Source: Eubacterium sp. (GTDB taxonomy: Bacteria; Bacillota_A; Clostridia; Lachnospirales; Lachnospiraceae). From it: DNA of 9,064 nucleotides. The stretch lies in the NCBI GenBank assembly GCA_024687845.1, contig JAILEL010000111.1, positions 1 through 9,064 on the forward strand, read 5' to 3'. The position numbers and the translations under genes are program-made. The first letter of the stretch is position 1. Each line of letters begins with the position of its first letter. The notes under the pieces are model-generated. The model searched no databases. It was not told the origin of the DNA and saw nothing but the letters and a program-made list of their open reading frames with translations. Positions 1 through 6,773 of this stretch are shown here, in pieces.

Positions 1-50
1 TAGCTTACTAACTTTCCAATTCCAATTTACTGTTCTTGTTTGGATTCGTT

Positions 51-112
51 CAATTCCGAATATTCTTTTGTCTGACTCATGTCAAACTGTCTTAAAAGAA
101 TTTTCGGGGTTG
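51..112 (+). repeat. Imperfect inverted repeat (hairpin) left of the tRNA genes
   Basis: Arms at 51-70 and 93-112 form 20 paired positions around a 22-base loop. The core arm CCGAATATTCTTTT (56-69) is matched by AAAAGAATTTTCGG (94-107) with a single T/T mismatch (61 versus 102). The flanks extend it with CAA/TTG pairs and three G-T pairs (55/108, 54/109, 70/93). Those G-T pairs are G-U wobbles in plus-strand RNA but A-C mismatches in minus-strand RNA, so the structure is favoured in a plus-strand transcript. No T-run follows it on either strand, so it is not an ordinary intrinsic terminator. Nothing else was recognised in 1-184: no gene and no clear terminator after the tRNAs. Confidence 0.5.
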
Positions 113-184
113 TCATCATTATTAAGTTATTAAAGATCAATGTTCATAATATTGCTGATTCAGAATGGTGTTATCCAAGATTTA

Positions 185-273
185 CGGAGAAGGAGGGATT
201 TGAACCCTCGCGCCGATACTCTCGACCTACTCACTTTCCAGGCGAGCCCCTTCAGCCACTTGGGTACTTCTCC
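185..273 (-). tRNA. tRNA-Ser (anticodon GGA)
   Basis: Read on the minus strand this is an 89-nt class II tRNA. The acceptor stem GGAGAAG pairs with CTTCTCC and is followed by discriminator G at 185, as expected for serine. The anticodon stem CTCGC/GTGAG closes the loop CTGGAAA, giving anticodon GGA, which reads UCC and UCU codons. The long variable arm typical of tRNA-Ser is present (GGTCGAGAGTATCGGC region), and the T arm contains GGTTCAAATCC. The 3' CCA is not encoded, so it must be added after transcription. The gene lies 53 nt downstream of tRNA-Ser(UGA) and is probably co-transcribed with it from the promoter at 478-506. Confidence 0.97.
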
Positions 274-326
274 AAATAACTGAATCAATTTTATTATAAA
301 AGCTTATCTTATCAGATAAACTTGAG

Positions 327-412
327 CGGAGAGGATGGGATTCGAACCCATGTGCCCTTGCGGACAAACGGTTTTCAAGACCGCCTCGTTATGACCACTT
401 CGATACCTCTCC
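327..412 (-). tRNA. tRNA-Ser (anticodon UGA)
   Basis: Read on the minus strand this is an 86-nt class II tRNA. The acceptor stem GGAGAGG pairs with CCTCTCC and discriminator G is at 327. The anticodon stem CGGTC/GACCG-type pairing surrounds the loop CTTGAAA, giving anticodon TGA (UGA), which reads UCA and other UCN codons. A long variable arm (TTTGTCCGCAAGGGCAC region) and a T arm with GGTTCGAATCC support the serine identity. CCA is not encoded. It is the first tRNA after the strong promoter at 478-506, with a predicted leader of about 60 nt. Confidence 0.97.
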
Positions 413-477
413 ATAGTCACTTCTCAGTGAACTTCGTTTCATAAATGTAGCCGCTCTGTTTACCGGCGACTTTGCCT

Positions 478-506
478 ATATTATCAAAAGATTTTATTAA
501 TGTCAA
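478..506 (-). promoter_or_regulatory. Sigma-A type promoter for the tRNA-Ser pair
   Basis: On the minus strand there is a perfect -35 TTGACA (501-506), a 17-base spacer (484-500) and a -10 TAATAT (478-483, one mismatch to TATAAT). It sits in a 123-base gap between the 95-residue gene and tRNA-Ser(UGA). Transcription should start near 471, about 60 nt before the first tRNA. A-rich minus-strand sequence lies just upstream of the -35 (507-535, T-rich on the plus strand) and could act as an UP element, as is common for stable-RNA promoters; that role is inference. Confidence 0.88.
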
Positions 507-535
507 CACTTTTTTTTATTTTTTTTAAAATATTT

Positions 536-823
536 TTAAATCATTTCCAGTTCCATTAAAAACATCTCATACGCATCGTCTTCCCACCTGAGAAGTGGTG
601 CATTTTCTCCGCCTCCATTTGTACTTCTTCTCATAGCAGCATAAGATGCCTCTCCAAACTCCAATATATCCATTTCAAAAAGAGGCAGTCCCTCCTCTCT
701 AGCTATTTTGCAAAATTCAGATAATGGCGTTCTTGTATTTCTTGTTTCAATTAGCTTCTGTCGTAATTCCTCATTTTCAGCCGCCTTTTTTCTTAACGCT
801 TCAAGAAGTTCTCCAGTATTCAT
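536..823 (-). CDS. Small conserved-looking helical protein, Nif11-leader-like pattern, function unknown
   Basis: The gene encodes 95 residues. I chose the ATG at 821-823 because AGGAAG (830-835) sits 6 nt upstream. A longer reading from a TTG at 845-847 has no ribosome binding site. Residues 4-28 form a charged amphipathic helix (LLEALRKKAAENEELRQKL). Residues 34-54 (LSEFCKIAREEGL) follow the spacing of a second helix in Nif11-type leaders. Residues 67-74 read STNGGGEN, and the tail is strongly acidic (EDDAYEMF, ELE). There is no signal peptide or membrane segment, so it is probably cytoplasmic. The Nif11 resemblance is a pattern judgement only. No modification enzyme lies nearby, and the region after the glycines lacks Cys, Ser and Thr, which argues against a lanthipeptide-like precursor. 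It appears to be its own transcription unit between the 926-975 terminator and the tRNA promoter. Confidence 0.75.
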   Translation of the reverse strand: MNTGELLEALRKKAAENEELRQKLIETRNTRTPLSEFCKIAREEGLPLFEMDILEFGEASYAAMRRSTNGGGENAPLLRWEDDAYEMFLMELEMI

Positions 824-851
824 ATATTTCTTCCTATCCTTGTCCAAAATA

Positions 852-880
852 TCTATAAACTTATGATGTGAGTCGTCGAT
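852..880 (-). promoter_or_regulatory. Weak candidate promoter for the 95-residue gene
   Basis: On the minus strand a TATAGA -10-like hexamer (852-857) lies 17 bases from ATCGAC (875-880), a poor -35. It is proposed only because the gene at 536-823 follows an apparent terminator and needs its own promoter. The -35-like box falls inside the left arm of the inverted repeat at 871-899, so a repressor binding that repeat could control it. This is inference. Confidence 0.25.
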
Positions 881-899
881 TACATGATAATCGGTGACT
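871..899. repeat. Inverted repeat, 12-position arms, possible operator or RNA hairpin
   Basis: Arms AGTCGTCGATTA (871-882) and TAATCGGTGACT (888-899) flank the 5-base loop CATGA. Ten of twelve positions pair perfectly; the other two (875/895 and 876/894) are G-T. As plus-strand RNA the stem is continuous through G-U wobbles, whereas as minus-strand RNA there are two A-C mismatches. No T-run follows. It lies 48 bp upstream of the start of the 95-residue gene and could be a dyad operator. The hexamer CGTCGA in its left arm recurs in both arms of the next repeat (926-975). Confidence 0.45.
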
Positions 900-925
900 G
901 ATATAGCAATCCCAGAACCACTCAG

Positions 926-975
926 AAAACGTCGAACGTATCTACTTATCGATCAGATAATACGCTCGACGTTTT
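926..975 (-). terminator. Probable intrinsic terminator of the giant surface-protein gene
   Basis: Arms AAAACGTCGA (926-935) and TCGACGTTTT (966-975) are perfect complements. After one odd position, CGTAT (937-941) pairs with ATACG (960-964), with an 18-base loop at 942-959. The odd position (936/965) is an A-C mismatch in plus-strand RNA but a G-U pair in minus-strand RNA. The 16-position stem is therefore complete only for minus-strand transcripts, which is the direction of the gene ending at 1064. The minus-strand stem ends in TTTT followed by CTGAG, a short U-run, so efficiency may be modest. Confidence 0.55.
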
Positions 976-1008
976 ACCTCTCTTTACTCTCTGTTTATTT
1001 TTTTTCTC

Positions 1009-1038
1009 ACTTATAATTACTATTCACGGTTTATAAGT
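1009..1038. repeat. Short AT-rich inverted repeat after the giant gene
   Basis: ACTTATAA (1009-1016) and TTATAAGT (1031-1038) are perfect 8-bp arms around a 14-base loop. It lies 26 bp beyond the stop codon of the giant gene. On the minus strand it is followed by GAG and a run of A, not T, so it is not a terminator by itself. It may protect the 3' end of the transcript or be chance in AT-rich DNA. Confidence 0.35.
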
Positions 1039-1063
1039 AAGATATCATATTAGTTTTATTTCC

Positions 1064-4000
1064 TCAAGATTTATTCTTTCTTCTTTTCTTTCCTAAAAGA
1101 GCAATGCATCCGCCCAGTGAAAGTAGAGAAATAACAGCTGCTACAAATAATACAGTATCATCTCCGGTTTTTACTTTTTTATTTTCTTTCTTTTCACTAA
1201 ACACCTCTGTTGACATTTGCTGCGTTGTACTCTCAGTGGTATTTTCAGTTGTCTCAGTAGTCATATTTTCCGTAACTGTTTTCTGTTCTGTAGTAACCGC
1301 AGTTGTAGTCTCTGTTGTTGAAGTTGTCGCTTCTGTAGTCTTTTCTGTTGTTACTTCTGTAGTCTTCTCTGTCGTCATTTCTGTTGTAGAAGTAGTCGTC
1401 TGTTCTGTTGTCGTTTTTTTATGAAGAGTTACTGTTTGATCTGTGTCATTGATATCCTTATGTTCTGCAAGGAGAATCACTTTATCTTTGCCTTCAGAAT
1501 CATTTTCTCTCTTTACATAGTAAAGTGTTTCATATACTACTACATCTGTACCATCAGCTGCCGTTGACATATCAGCCCTGAGTTCAACATCAACAGAACC
1601 TTCTACAATTTCAGAACTGCTATTTTCGGATGTGCTATCATTCTTTACGGCCGCTTCAAATGTCACATACGACTCAACCTTTTTTCCATCTATAAGATAC
1701 TCTTTACCCGTTTTTTTATCCATTAGCCAGCCATGAACTGTATATTTTTCTCCAGCCACAAGATTTTTATAAGAAACAGTATCTGTTATTACTGTATTCT
1801 TATCCGCCTCCACCTTTGAGCCACCTGAACCTTTTGCGCTCGTTCGAATTCTTGGGATAAAAATAGTTTGAAGCGCATCATCTGGATTTTCATGTTTGAT
1901 TGGAAATATAATTTCCTCCTCACAATCCTCATATTGTTTATATACCCTTACCGTATTTCCCTGAGAATCCTTTTTCTCTATAAAATCCGTTTCCTTCCCA
2001 AGGTATAAGGTTTCATAAACAATTATTTCTTTCCCATCCAATCCAGTGCAATCTACTTTTTCAAAGATCATTTTTTCTTCAGTATCTATTGAATAAATAC
2101 TGCCGCTCCACTTAGAATCTGTTTTGAAGGACAAGGTTGCTGTTTTGGATAATCCATTTTCATATCCTTCCTGTTTATCTGACGTAAAGGCTTTCCCTTC
2201 AGCATTCTGACGATATTCAAATATTACACCTGTTTCTGGATCCTTAACCATGAGATGCCCACATATGGTGTATTCTGTATCAGCTTTAAGGTCAGTAAAT
2301 GAACATACATCTGTTATACTATTATCCTCTCTTGCAGGCATTATGTGAGAACCTGTATTATCACAAGTTGCCATAGTTCCAAAGCCTATAGCAGGGTTAT
2401 CAACGATTGTCTCAGTTCCATTATAGGAAATAGTAATATCCGCCCCATCATTTTTCTCATCTACAGTAAATCTAATAATCGGCTCCAGCTGGTATTTTTT
2501 ATTATCAGAATTAAGTCCTCCTCTCACTTCCGTAACTTCATATTTTCCTGCCGATAGCGAGCCATATGAGTTTGAAATATCATATTTAACATTCTTGTTT
2601 TCAGTACATTCAAACCAGATGGGATAGTTGGTGCCTTTAACGTAATCCTGTTTATCCGCTCTGTTTATAGTATCTAAGCTCCGTGGGTTTTTGCTTGCCT
2701 GAGACCAGTATTCCCCGTTAGCATCAGTATATATAAAATGCTCCTCATTGCTGGTAATATTCTTAACCTTGAACTTGAACCCTTCAAGAATTTTGCCATT
2801 TTTATCCACCTTTTTAATATGAAGATCAGCCCTGACCGGAGCATCTTTAAATATGAAAGAGCCTGTCATATCCACACAAATATTATTCGATGCTTTTCCA
2901 TCATTTTCTACCCAGTATGTCCTATCAGAAAAATAGCCGTCTGTAGCGCTTCCTTTCGTTTTTAAGACAAACGCCTCTTTTCCCGTTATATCTATCTCTT
3001 TTCCATTTGATACAAGCATAGATCTATACCCGCTAAGCCTGTAATTTTTCGGAGCAGATTTTTCTTCAACTACAATATATCCCATAGGCAGAGTTTGTTT
3101 AAATGAAGCAGCATATGAATTAATGTTTTTATCCCACGCTGTTTTCAGATTATACGTTTTATCTGGTGTTTCTTTGAGCAGGTCACTTTTCGTCATTGGA
3201 TTTTTAATATTATTCTTAAAATATTTAACTGTAAATTCAGCTCCTGCCAGAGAGGCATCAATCCCACTGACTGACTCATTTGATAGAATATCCTTTTTTA
3301 TGATGTTGAATTCCACAGGTACCTGAACAGGTTCATCCACCTCTGATATTTTTGCAGGATTCGATTTCAGATTATCAGGATTAACTGTCAGGTTATTTAC
3401 AGCTTCATTCAATTTGAACCCACTTCCCGCCTTTGTTTCTCTATAATATAGTGTGGTTTTTCCATATGTTCTGTCCGATTTGGTTTTGATATATTTCGGA
3501 GGAAGGACCCATGTATCAGTCTTCTTTGTATCACTCAGCTTAAACTCGTGAATCGGATTCTTTTTTGCGTTCGCGTCTTCTTTAGTCTCATATATGCTAT
3601 AAACAGTACCATTAAGGCTATAATTATCATTTCCTTTTATAATCCCCGTATCAGACGAAGATTTAGTTATTCGTATACATAGATCCTTAGCATTCATTAC
3701 CTGATACGCTGATGCTTTCTTAATAGCTGTTGATCTGTTGGTATTGTCATTCCCTGAAGTACTGAATTCAAGGATTTTCGAACCATCATCTTTGATTATC
3801 TTATAATCAGTTAATGATTTGCTCAGGTTCCCATCATAACTGTTATAAGGAGATGGAGCCTTCACCTCAAGAAACCTGAAATTGTATGTTATATCCTCTG
3901 GAATATTTACAAATTTAAAAAGCGCTACTCCTTTATATTCCTTATCATCAATGGTGTATGTTTTGGTAATCGCAGTAGCGCATCCATTCAACGTATCATT

Positions 4001-6715
4001 TCCAAGTGTGAATACATTTCCCTCATTATAGCTGGAGGCATATTTATCCTTACCCGTATTATGCTGTAGAGCAAATGTTACTCCATTTATCGGTTCCCCT
4101 GTATTTGCGTCTATTTTCTGTATTGCAAGGTATCTTTCCTTAGGTTCATATCCTCCCCAGTAAAAGTTCAGCATTGATGCCCATTTGGGCATAAAGAGAT
4201 AAGCTAGTCTCTGATTTCCAGAAGCAGATGTAGATGCAACCCATACAGATGCAAATATTGTTGAGTTACTGCATGCTCCCGAAGAATACAGGCCTTTACT
4301 GGTTTTATCCTTTATCCATATTCTGAATCTTGATGTACCCCAGATTACAGCACTTCCCTTAGTATAAGTTCTGTCTATTGTTCCATTTCCATCTTCATCC
4401 ACAACAATCGTTCCACCATCCGGAACCGGAATTCTGGTAGATACATTTGCCCAGACATCCGATGACGGTTTTGAATTCTGTGGAATCAGTCTGATCCATT
4501 CCGTAATCTGTCCGCTCCCATAGGAAGATGATGCTTCCGTAACTGTAGTTTTAACCTTAAGATTACTGTCCTTATCTTCATTACTGTCGCTAGCACTTGC
4601 AAAAGTATAATGAAGATTATCTGCAGCTGTTCCCGAATAGTCAAAATAAACTCTATAGCCTTTTCCTGCATAGAATTTATCCTCTGCAGCCGATCCGGAA
4701 TCCCCTTCTGACGAATCTGTTCCAACATAGAATTTTCCATCACCATCCTTATCTGCAGAGCTGATCCAGCTCATCATTTTGTTATATGTATCTCTTGCAT
4801 GATAGGCACTTGCACTATATCCATTCCCCCCAACTGCGTAGGCAGCTGTGTAATGTGTCTGATTATAAAGATCACTCTCTGAACTATAATATCCCAGGCT
4901 TGAAATGCAGTCGTTATAGCTCTGAATTCCAGTCTTGCTGTAATGTAACCCATACCATAAAACTGCAGTAAGTTCTCTTTTGTATGAAGTTGCATTTTGA
5001 ACTGAGGTCTGTGTAAAAAGATAATTTGCTTCATTGTTTGGATTATTCAATCCAGGATCCAGACAGTAAACGTAGTAAGTTCCATGTCCTGTATCCATAG
5101 TGTACATATAATTTCCAGAAGAAAGCTTAGTAGCAGTAAGATAATTCGCCCCATCTTCTCCATTTGTAATTGAAATAGTACCTTCAGCAGCTCCTTTTAT
5201 CTCGCCTGCATTTTTCTGATTTTTACTGCTGCTGTCTTTTTTTGTGTCCTTTTCTTTACTATTTTTCCCGCTGATTTTATTTTCTTCATCTTTCGAATCT
5301 TTTCTATCGCTTTTTTCTTCTCCATTTGCTCCTTCTGATAGTATCTCTTCATTTTGAATAGCTTCACTTTCTTTTTCAGAGGATTCCTCATCCCCGACTG
5401 ATATCAAAGCTCCAGGCTCTTTTTCGCCTTCAACATAATCCCTGGTAAATAAAACGCCTTTATTTTCTACTATTTCCAACCCATCTAACCCATATAGTGA
5501 TATATATCCTGTAAGCTTTGATGCAGCTACAGAAGTCATCTCCGAAACCACATAATAATCAACATACGAACCATAGTTTGAAGTTATGACTCTATTTCCA
5601 TCCTTGTCACAAGAGCCTGCAGTTATTACATCCGAAATGTTTCCCGGAGTATAATAGTATGCACTCGCCCCTCTGTTTCCGGCTGCTGCAACTACTATAA
5701 TTCCATTTGCTCTGGCATCCTCAACGGCTTTTTCTATGATTTCACTTTCAGCACTGGCTATACTTGAAATAGAGAGATTAATAATAGAGACTCCCTTTGA
5801 TACTGCATATTCAATCGCCTCATAGATATCCGAAATACTTCCAGATGCACTACTGTCCAAAGCTTTTATTGATAAAATTCTGATTCCACTATTAATATTT
5901 GTCATAGCCTGCGCCATATTAGTACCATGACCATTATCGTCAGCAATATTACCATCCTCTAAAACCGAAACTCTTTCAACTACACTTTTATAATCTGCTC
6001 CTGTATCAATCAATGCAACGTAGGCGTCTCTTGATTGAAGTTCTGCCTGAAAATCGTTTTGAGTATCATCCTTATCACAACCTTTTACTGCCTCATTCAC
6101 TTCAATTATTTCAGACTTATCATAATAATATGTATAAGCACTCCGGGTAGTATATTCATCTTCAAATCTCAGTAGGTAAACTCCATTTATTACTGAAACA
6201 ATTTCTGTGTCGTCAGTAAAAATATTTTCTGATTTTGGAACAACCAGAAGTTCACATCCTGAAAAATCAAGTGCTGTTGTATCTACGCCAGGATATATGA
6301 CAGTAAATGTTCCACTCGCTTCATCTGTTTCCTCTTCATCAGTTCTCTCCTCATCTGTTTCCTCCTCATTATCCTCTCCATTATTCTGAATTAAATCAGT
6401 TATTTCATTATCATTTTGATCTGATTCTGTTTTTTCTTTATTCTTTTCATCTTCCTCCAAACTATTATCAATCTGCTGTTCTTCTTCATTTGTGTCAAAA
6501 TCTGTTATTTCATTTGTATCATAATCTACTATTTCATTTACGTCGAAATCTATAGTATCGTAGCCTTTGTCATCTTCCTCATTACTTTCTTCAGCATCTG
6601 TTTCTGATGCTGACGCTGATACGCGTGAAAAGCTTTCCTTTAGTGGAAGCAGCGAAAGTGTTATCAAAACAGCAAGAACAAATGCCATTATTCTTTTTAT
6701 TTTATTTTGATTCAT
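1064..6715 (-). CDS. Giant wall-anchored surface protein: S8 protease head, thioester-like, Cna_B and VaFE-like modules
   Basis: The protein has 1883 residues. The start is the ATG at 6713-6715, with AGGAG (6722-6726) 6 nt upstream; an ATG at 6763 lacks such a site. Signal peptide: about 1-36. Acidic repeats: 38-133. I9-like propeptide: about 135-212. Subtilase: about 225-405, with D237 (LIDTG), H263 (NGHGT), oxyanion N347 (AAAGN) and S395 (MTSVAA). Charged linker: 431-508. Thioester-domain-like module with YCLDPG (C551) and THYTAAY: about 512-650. Beta-rich region without an assignment: about 665-857. Four SpaA/Cna_B-like modules start near 862, 1010, 1134 and 1296; candidate isopeptide partners are K867/E950 in the first and the YRETKA, VVEEKSAP and YEVTEV glutamates in the others. 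Two VaFE-like modules: about 1442-1620 and 1621-1767. Thr/Glu stalk: about 1768-1840. Anchor: VKTGDD (1848-1853), hydrophobic helix and KKRRK tail. It is probably a cell-surface adhesin with proteolytic activity. Targets cannot be read from sequence. Confidence 0.92.
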   Translation of the reverse strand: MNQNKIKRIMAFVLAVLITLSLLPLKESFSRVSASASETDAEESNEEDDKGYDTIDFDVNEIVDYDTNEITDFDTNEEEQQIDNSLEEDEKNKEKTESDQNDNEITDLIQNNGEDNEEETDEERTDEEETDEASGTFTVIYPGVDTTALDFSGCELLVVPKSENIFTDDTEIVSVINGVYLLRFEDEYTTRSAYTYYYDKSEIIEVNEAVKGCDKDDTQNDFQAELQSRDAYVALIDTGADYKSVVERVSVLEDGNIADDNGHGTNMAQAMTNINSGIRILSIKALDSSASGSISDIYEAIEYAVSKGVSIINLSISSIASAESEIIEKAVEDARANGIIVVAAAGNRGASAYYYTPGNISDVITAGSCDKDGNRVITSNYGSYVDYYVVSEMTSVAASKLTGYISLYGLDGLEIVENKGVLFTRDYVEGEKEPGALISVGDEESSEKESEAIQNEEILSEGANGEEKSDRKDSKDEENKISGKNSKEKDTKKDSSSKNQKNAGEIKGAAEGTISITNGEDGANYLTATKLSSGNYMYTMDTGHGTYYVYCLDPGLNNPNNEANYLFTQTSVQNATSYKRELTAVLWYGLHYSKTGIQSYNDCISSLGYYSSESDLYNQTHYTAAYAVGGNGYSASAYHARDTYNKMMSWISSADKDGDGKFYVGTDSSEGDSGSAAEDKFYAGKGYRVYFDYSGTAADNLHYTFASASDSNEDKDSNLKVKTTVTEASSSYGSGQITEWIRLIPQNSKPSSDVWANVSTRIPVPDGGTIVVDEDGNGTIDRTYTKGSAVIWGTSRFRIWIKDKTSKGLYSSGACSNSTIFASVWVASTSASGNQRLAYLFMPKWASMLNFYWGGYEPKERYLAIQKIDANTGEPINGVTFALQHNTGKDKYASSYNEGNVFTLGNDTLNGCATAITKTYTIDDKEYKGVALFKFVNIPEDITYNFRFLEVKAPSPYNSYDGNLSKSLTDYKIIKDDGSKILEFSTSGNDNTNRSTAIKKASAYQVMNAKDLCIRITKSSSDTGIIKGNDNYSLNGTVYSIYETKEDANAKKNPIHEFKLSDTKKTDTWVLPPKYIKTKSDRTYGKTTLYYRETKAGSGFKLNEAVNNLTVNPDNLKSNPAKISEVDEPVQVPVEFNIIKKDILSNESVSGIDASLAGAEFTVKYFKNNIKNPMTKSDLLKETPDKTYNLKTAWDKNINSYAASFKQTLPMGYIVVEEKSAPKNYRLSGYRSMLVSNGKEIDITGKEAFVLKTKGSATDGYFSDRTYWVENDGKASNNICVDMTGSFIFKDAPVRADLHIKKVDKNGKILEGFKFKVKNITSNEEHFIYTDANGEYWSQASKNPRSLDTINRADKQDYVKGTNYPIWFECTENKNVKYDISNSYGSLSAGKYEVTEVRGGLNSDNKKYQLEPIIRFTVDEKNDGADITISYNGTETIVDNPAIGFGTMATCDNTGSHIMPAREDNSITDVCSFTDLKADTEYTICGHLMVKDPETGVIFEYRQNAEGKAFTSDKQEGYENGLSKTATLSFKTDSKWSGSIYSIDTEEKMIFEKVDCTGLDGKEIIVYETLYLGKETDFIEKKDSQGNTVRVYKQYEDCEEEIIFPIKHENPDDALQTIFIPRIRTSAKGSGGSKVEADKNTVITDTVSYKNLVAGEKYTVHGWLMDKKTGKEYLIDGKKVESYVTFEAAVKNDSTSENSSSEIVEGSVDVELRADMSTAADGTDVVVYETLYYVKRENDSEGKDKVILLAEHKDINDTDQTVTLHKKTTTEQTTTSTTEMTTEKTTEVTTEKTTEATTSTTETTTAVTTEQKTVTENMTTETTENTTESTTQQMSTEVFSEKKENKKVKTGDDTVLFVAAVISLLSLGGCIALLGKKRRKNKS
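1211..1414 (-). repeat. Thr/Glu-rich stalk repeats in the giant protein
   Basis: This segment encodes about 68 residues made of imperfect TTE, TTEKTTE and TTST units (residues about 1768-1835). In DNA it shows as degenerate 9- and 18-base repeats, for example TTCTGTAGTCTT (plus strand) recurring twice. Such Thr-rich segments usually form extended, often glycosylated, spacers through the cell wall. The units differ by point changes, so the array is not a perfect tandem repeat, but its length may vary between strains. Confidence 0.8.
5501..6043 (-). other. Subtilisin-like (S8) protease domain within the giant protein
   Basis: Residues about 225-405. The catalytic order D237, H263, N347 and S395 follows subtilisin, with spacings of 26, 84 and 48 residues. 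It is more compact than subtilisin BPN' (32, 91 and 66). INLSIS (residues 312-317) matches the substrate-binding strand that normally reads INxSLG. The serine motif is MTSVAASKLTG rather than GTSMAAPHVAG, so Ser and the Ala that follow are kept while the preceding Gly is lost. The upstream residues 135-212 (GVYLLRF, SEIIEVNEAV) look like an I9 propeptide, which suggests a made-as-zymogen enzyme. Confidence 0.85.
6317..6604 (-). repeat. Acidic low-complexity region with 8-residue tandem repeats
   Basis: Residues about 38-133 of the giant protein are dominated by Asp, Glu, Asn and Thr. Residues 56-77 contain three imperfect copies of an 8-residue unit, D-[FY]-D-x-N-E-I-x, a 24-base DNA period visible at about 6485-6550. 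A second set, DEERTDEEETDE (residues 121-132), repeats the 14-base plus-strand string TCATCTGTTTCCTC near 6320 and 6354. The region follows the signal peptide directly and should be the N-terminal tip of the secreted proprotein. Confidence 0.75.
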
Positions 6716-6773
6716 GCTTCTCTCCTCTTTTTTGAATTGTTTCAACCCTCTTATACTTTGCATTTCTGGTGAT

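Noticed and set aside
73..107. Minus-strand promoter (TTGACA at 79-84) reading off the left edge
   Set aside because: No good -10 appears at 16-18 bases, and the TTGACA lies in the loop of the 51-112 inverted repeat.
79..279. 66-codon plus-strand reading frame
   Set aside because: It runs through the whole tRNA-Ser(GGA) gene on the opposite strand and has no ribosome binding site.
185..412. Integration (att) site in a tRNA-Ser gene
   Set aside because: tRNA-Ser genes are common integration targets, but no direct repeat of either tRNA 3' end and no integrase is visible.
824..847. TTG start extending the small protein by 8 residues
   Set aside because: No ribosome binding site precedes it, and the added segment covers the AGGAAG that serves the ATG.
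993..1006. T-run as a plus-strand terminator with the 926-975 hairpin
   Set aside because: The run is 18 or more bases after the stem, and no plus-strand gene ends here.
1104..1424. Plus-strand frame encoding a Val/Ser-rich protein
   Set aside because: It is the antisense of the Thr/Glu stalk repeats; the low-complexity Val-Val-Ser pattern follows directly from the repeat.
4486..5391. Three short minus-strand frames in other registers
   Set aside because: They overlap the giant gene completely, which remains open and domain-coherent, and have no start signals.
6207..6555. Two plus-strand frames rich in Ser or His/Leu/Phe
   Set aside because: Both are antisense to the acidic repeat region of the giant protein and have biased composition explained by it.
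6716..6763. Earlier ATG start for the giant protein
   Set aside because: It adds 16 charged residues before the signal peptide and lacks a ribosome binding site; the internal ATG at 6713-6715 has AGGAG at ideal spacing.
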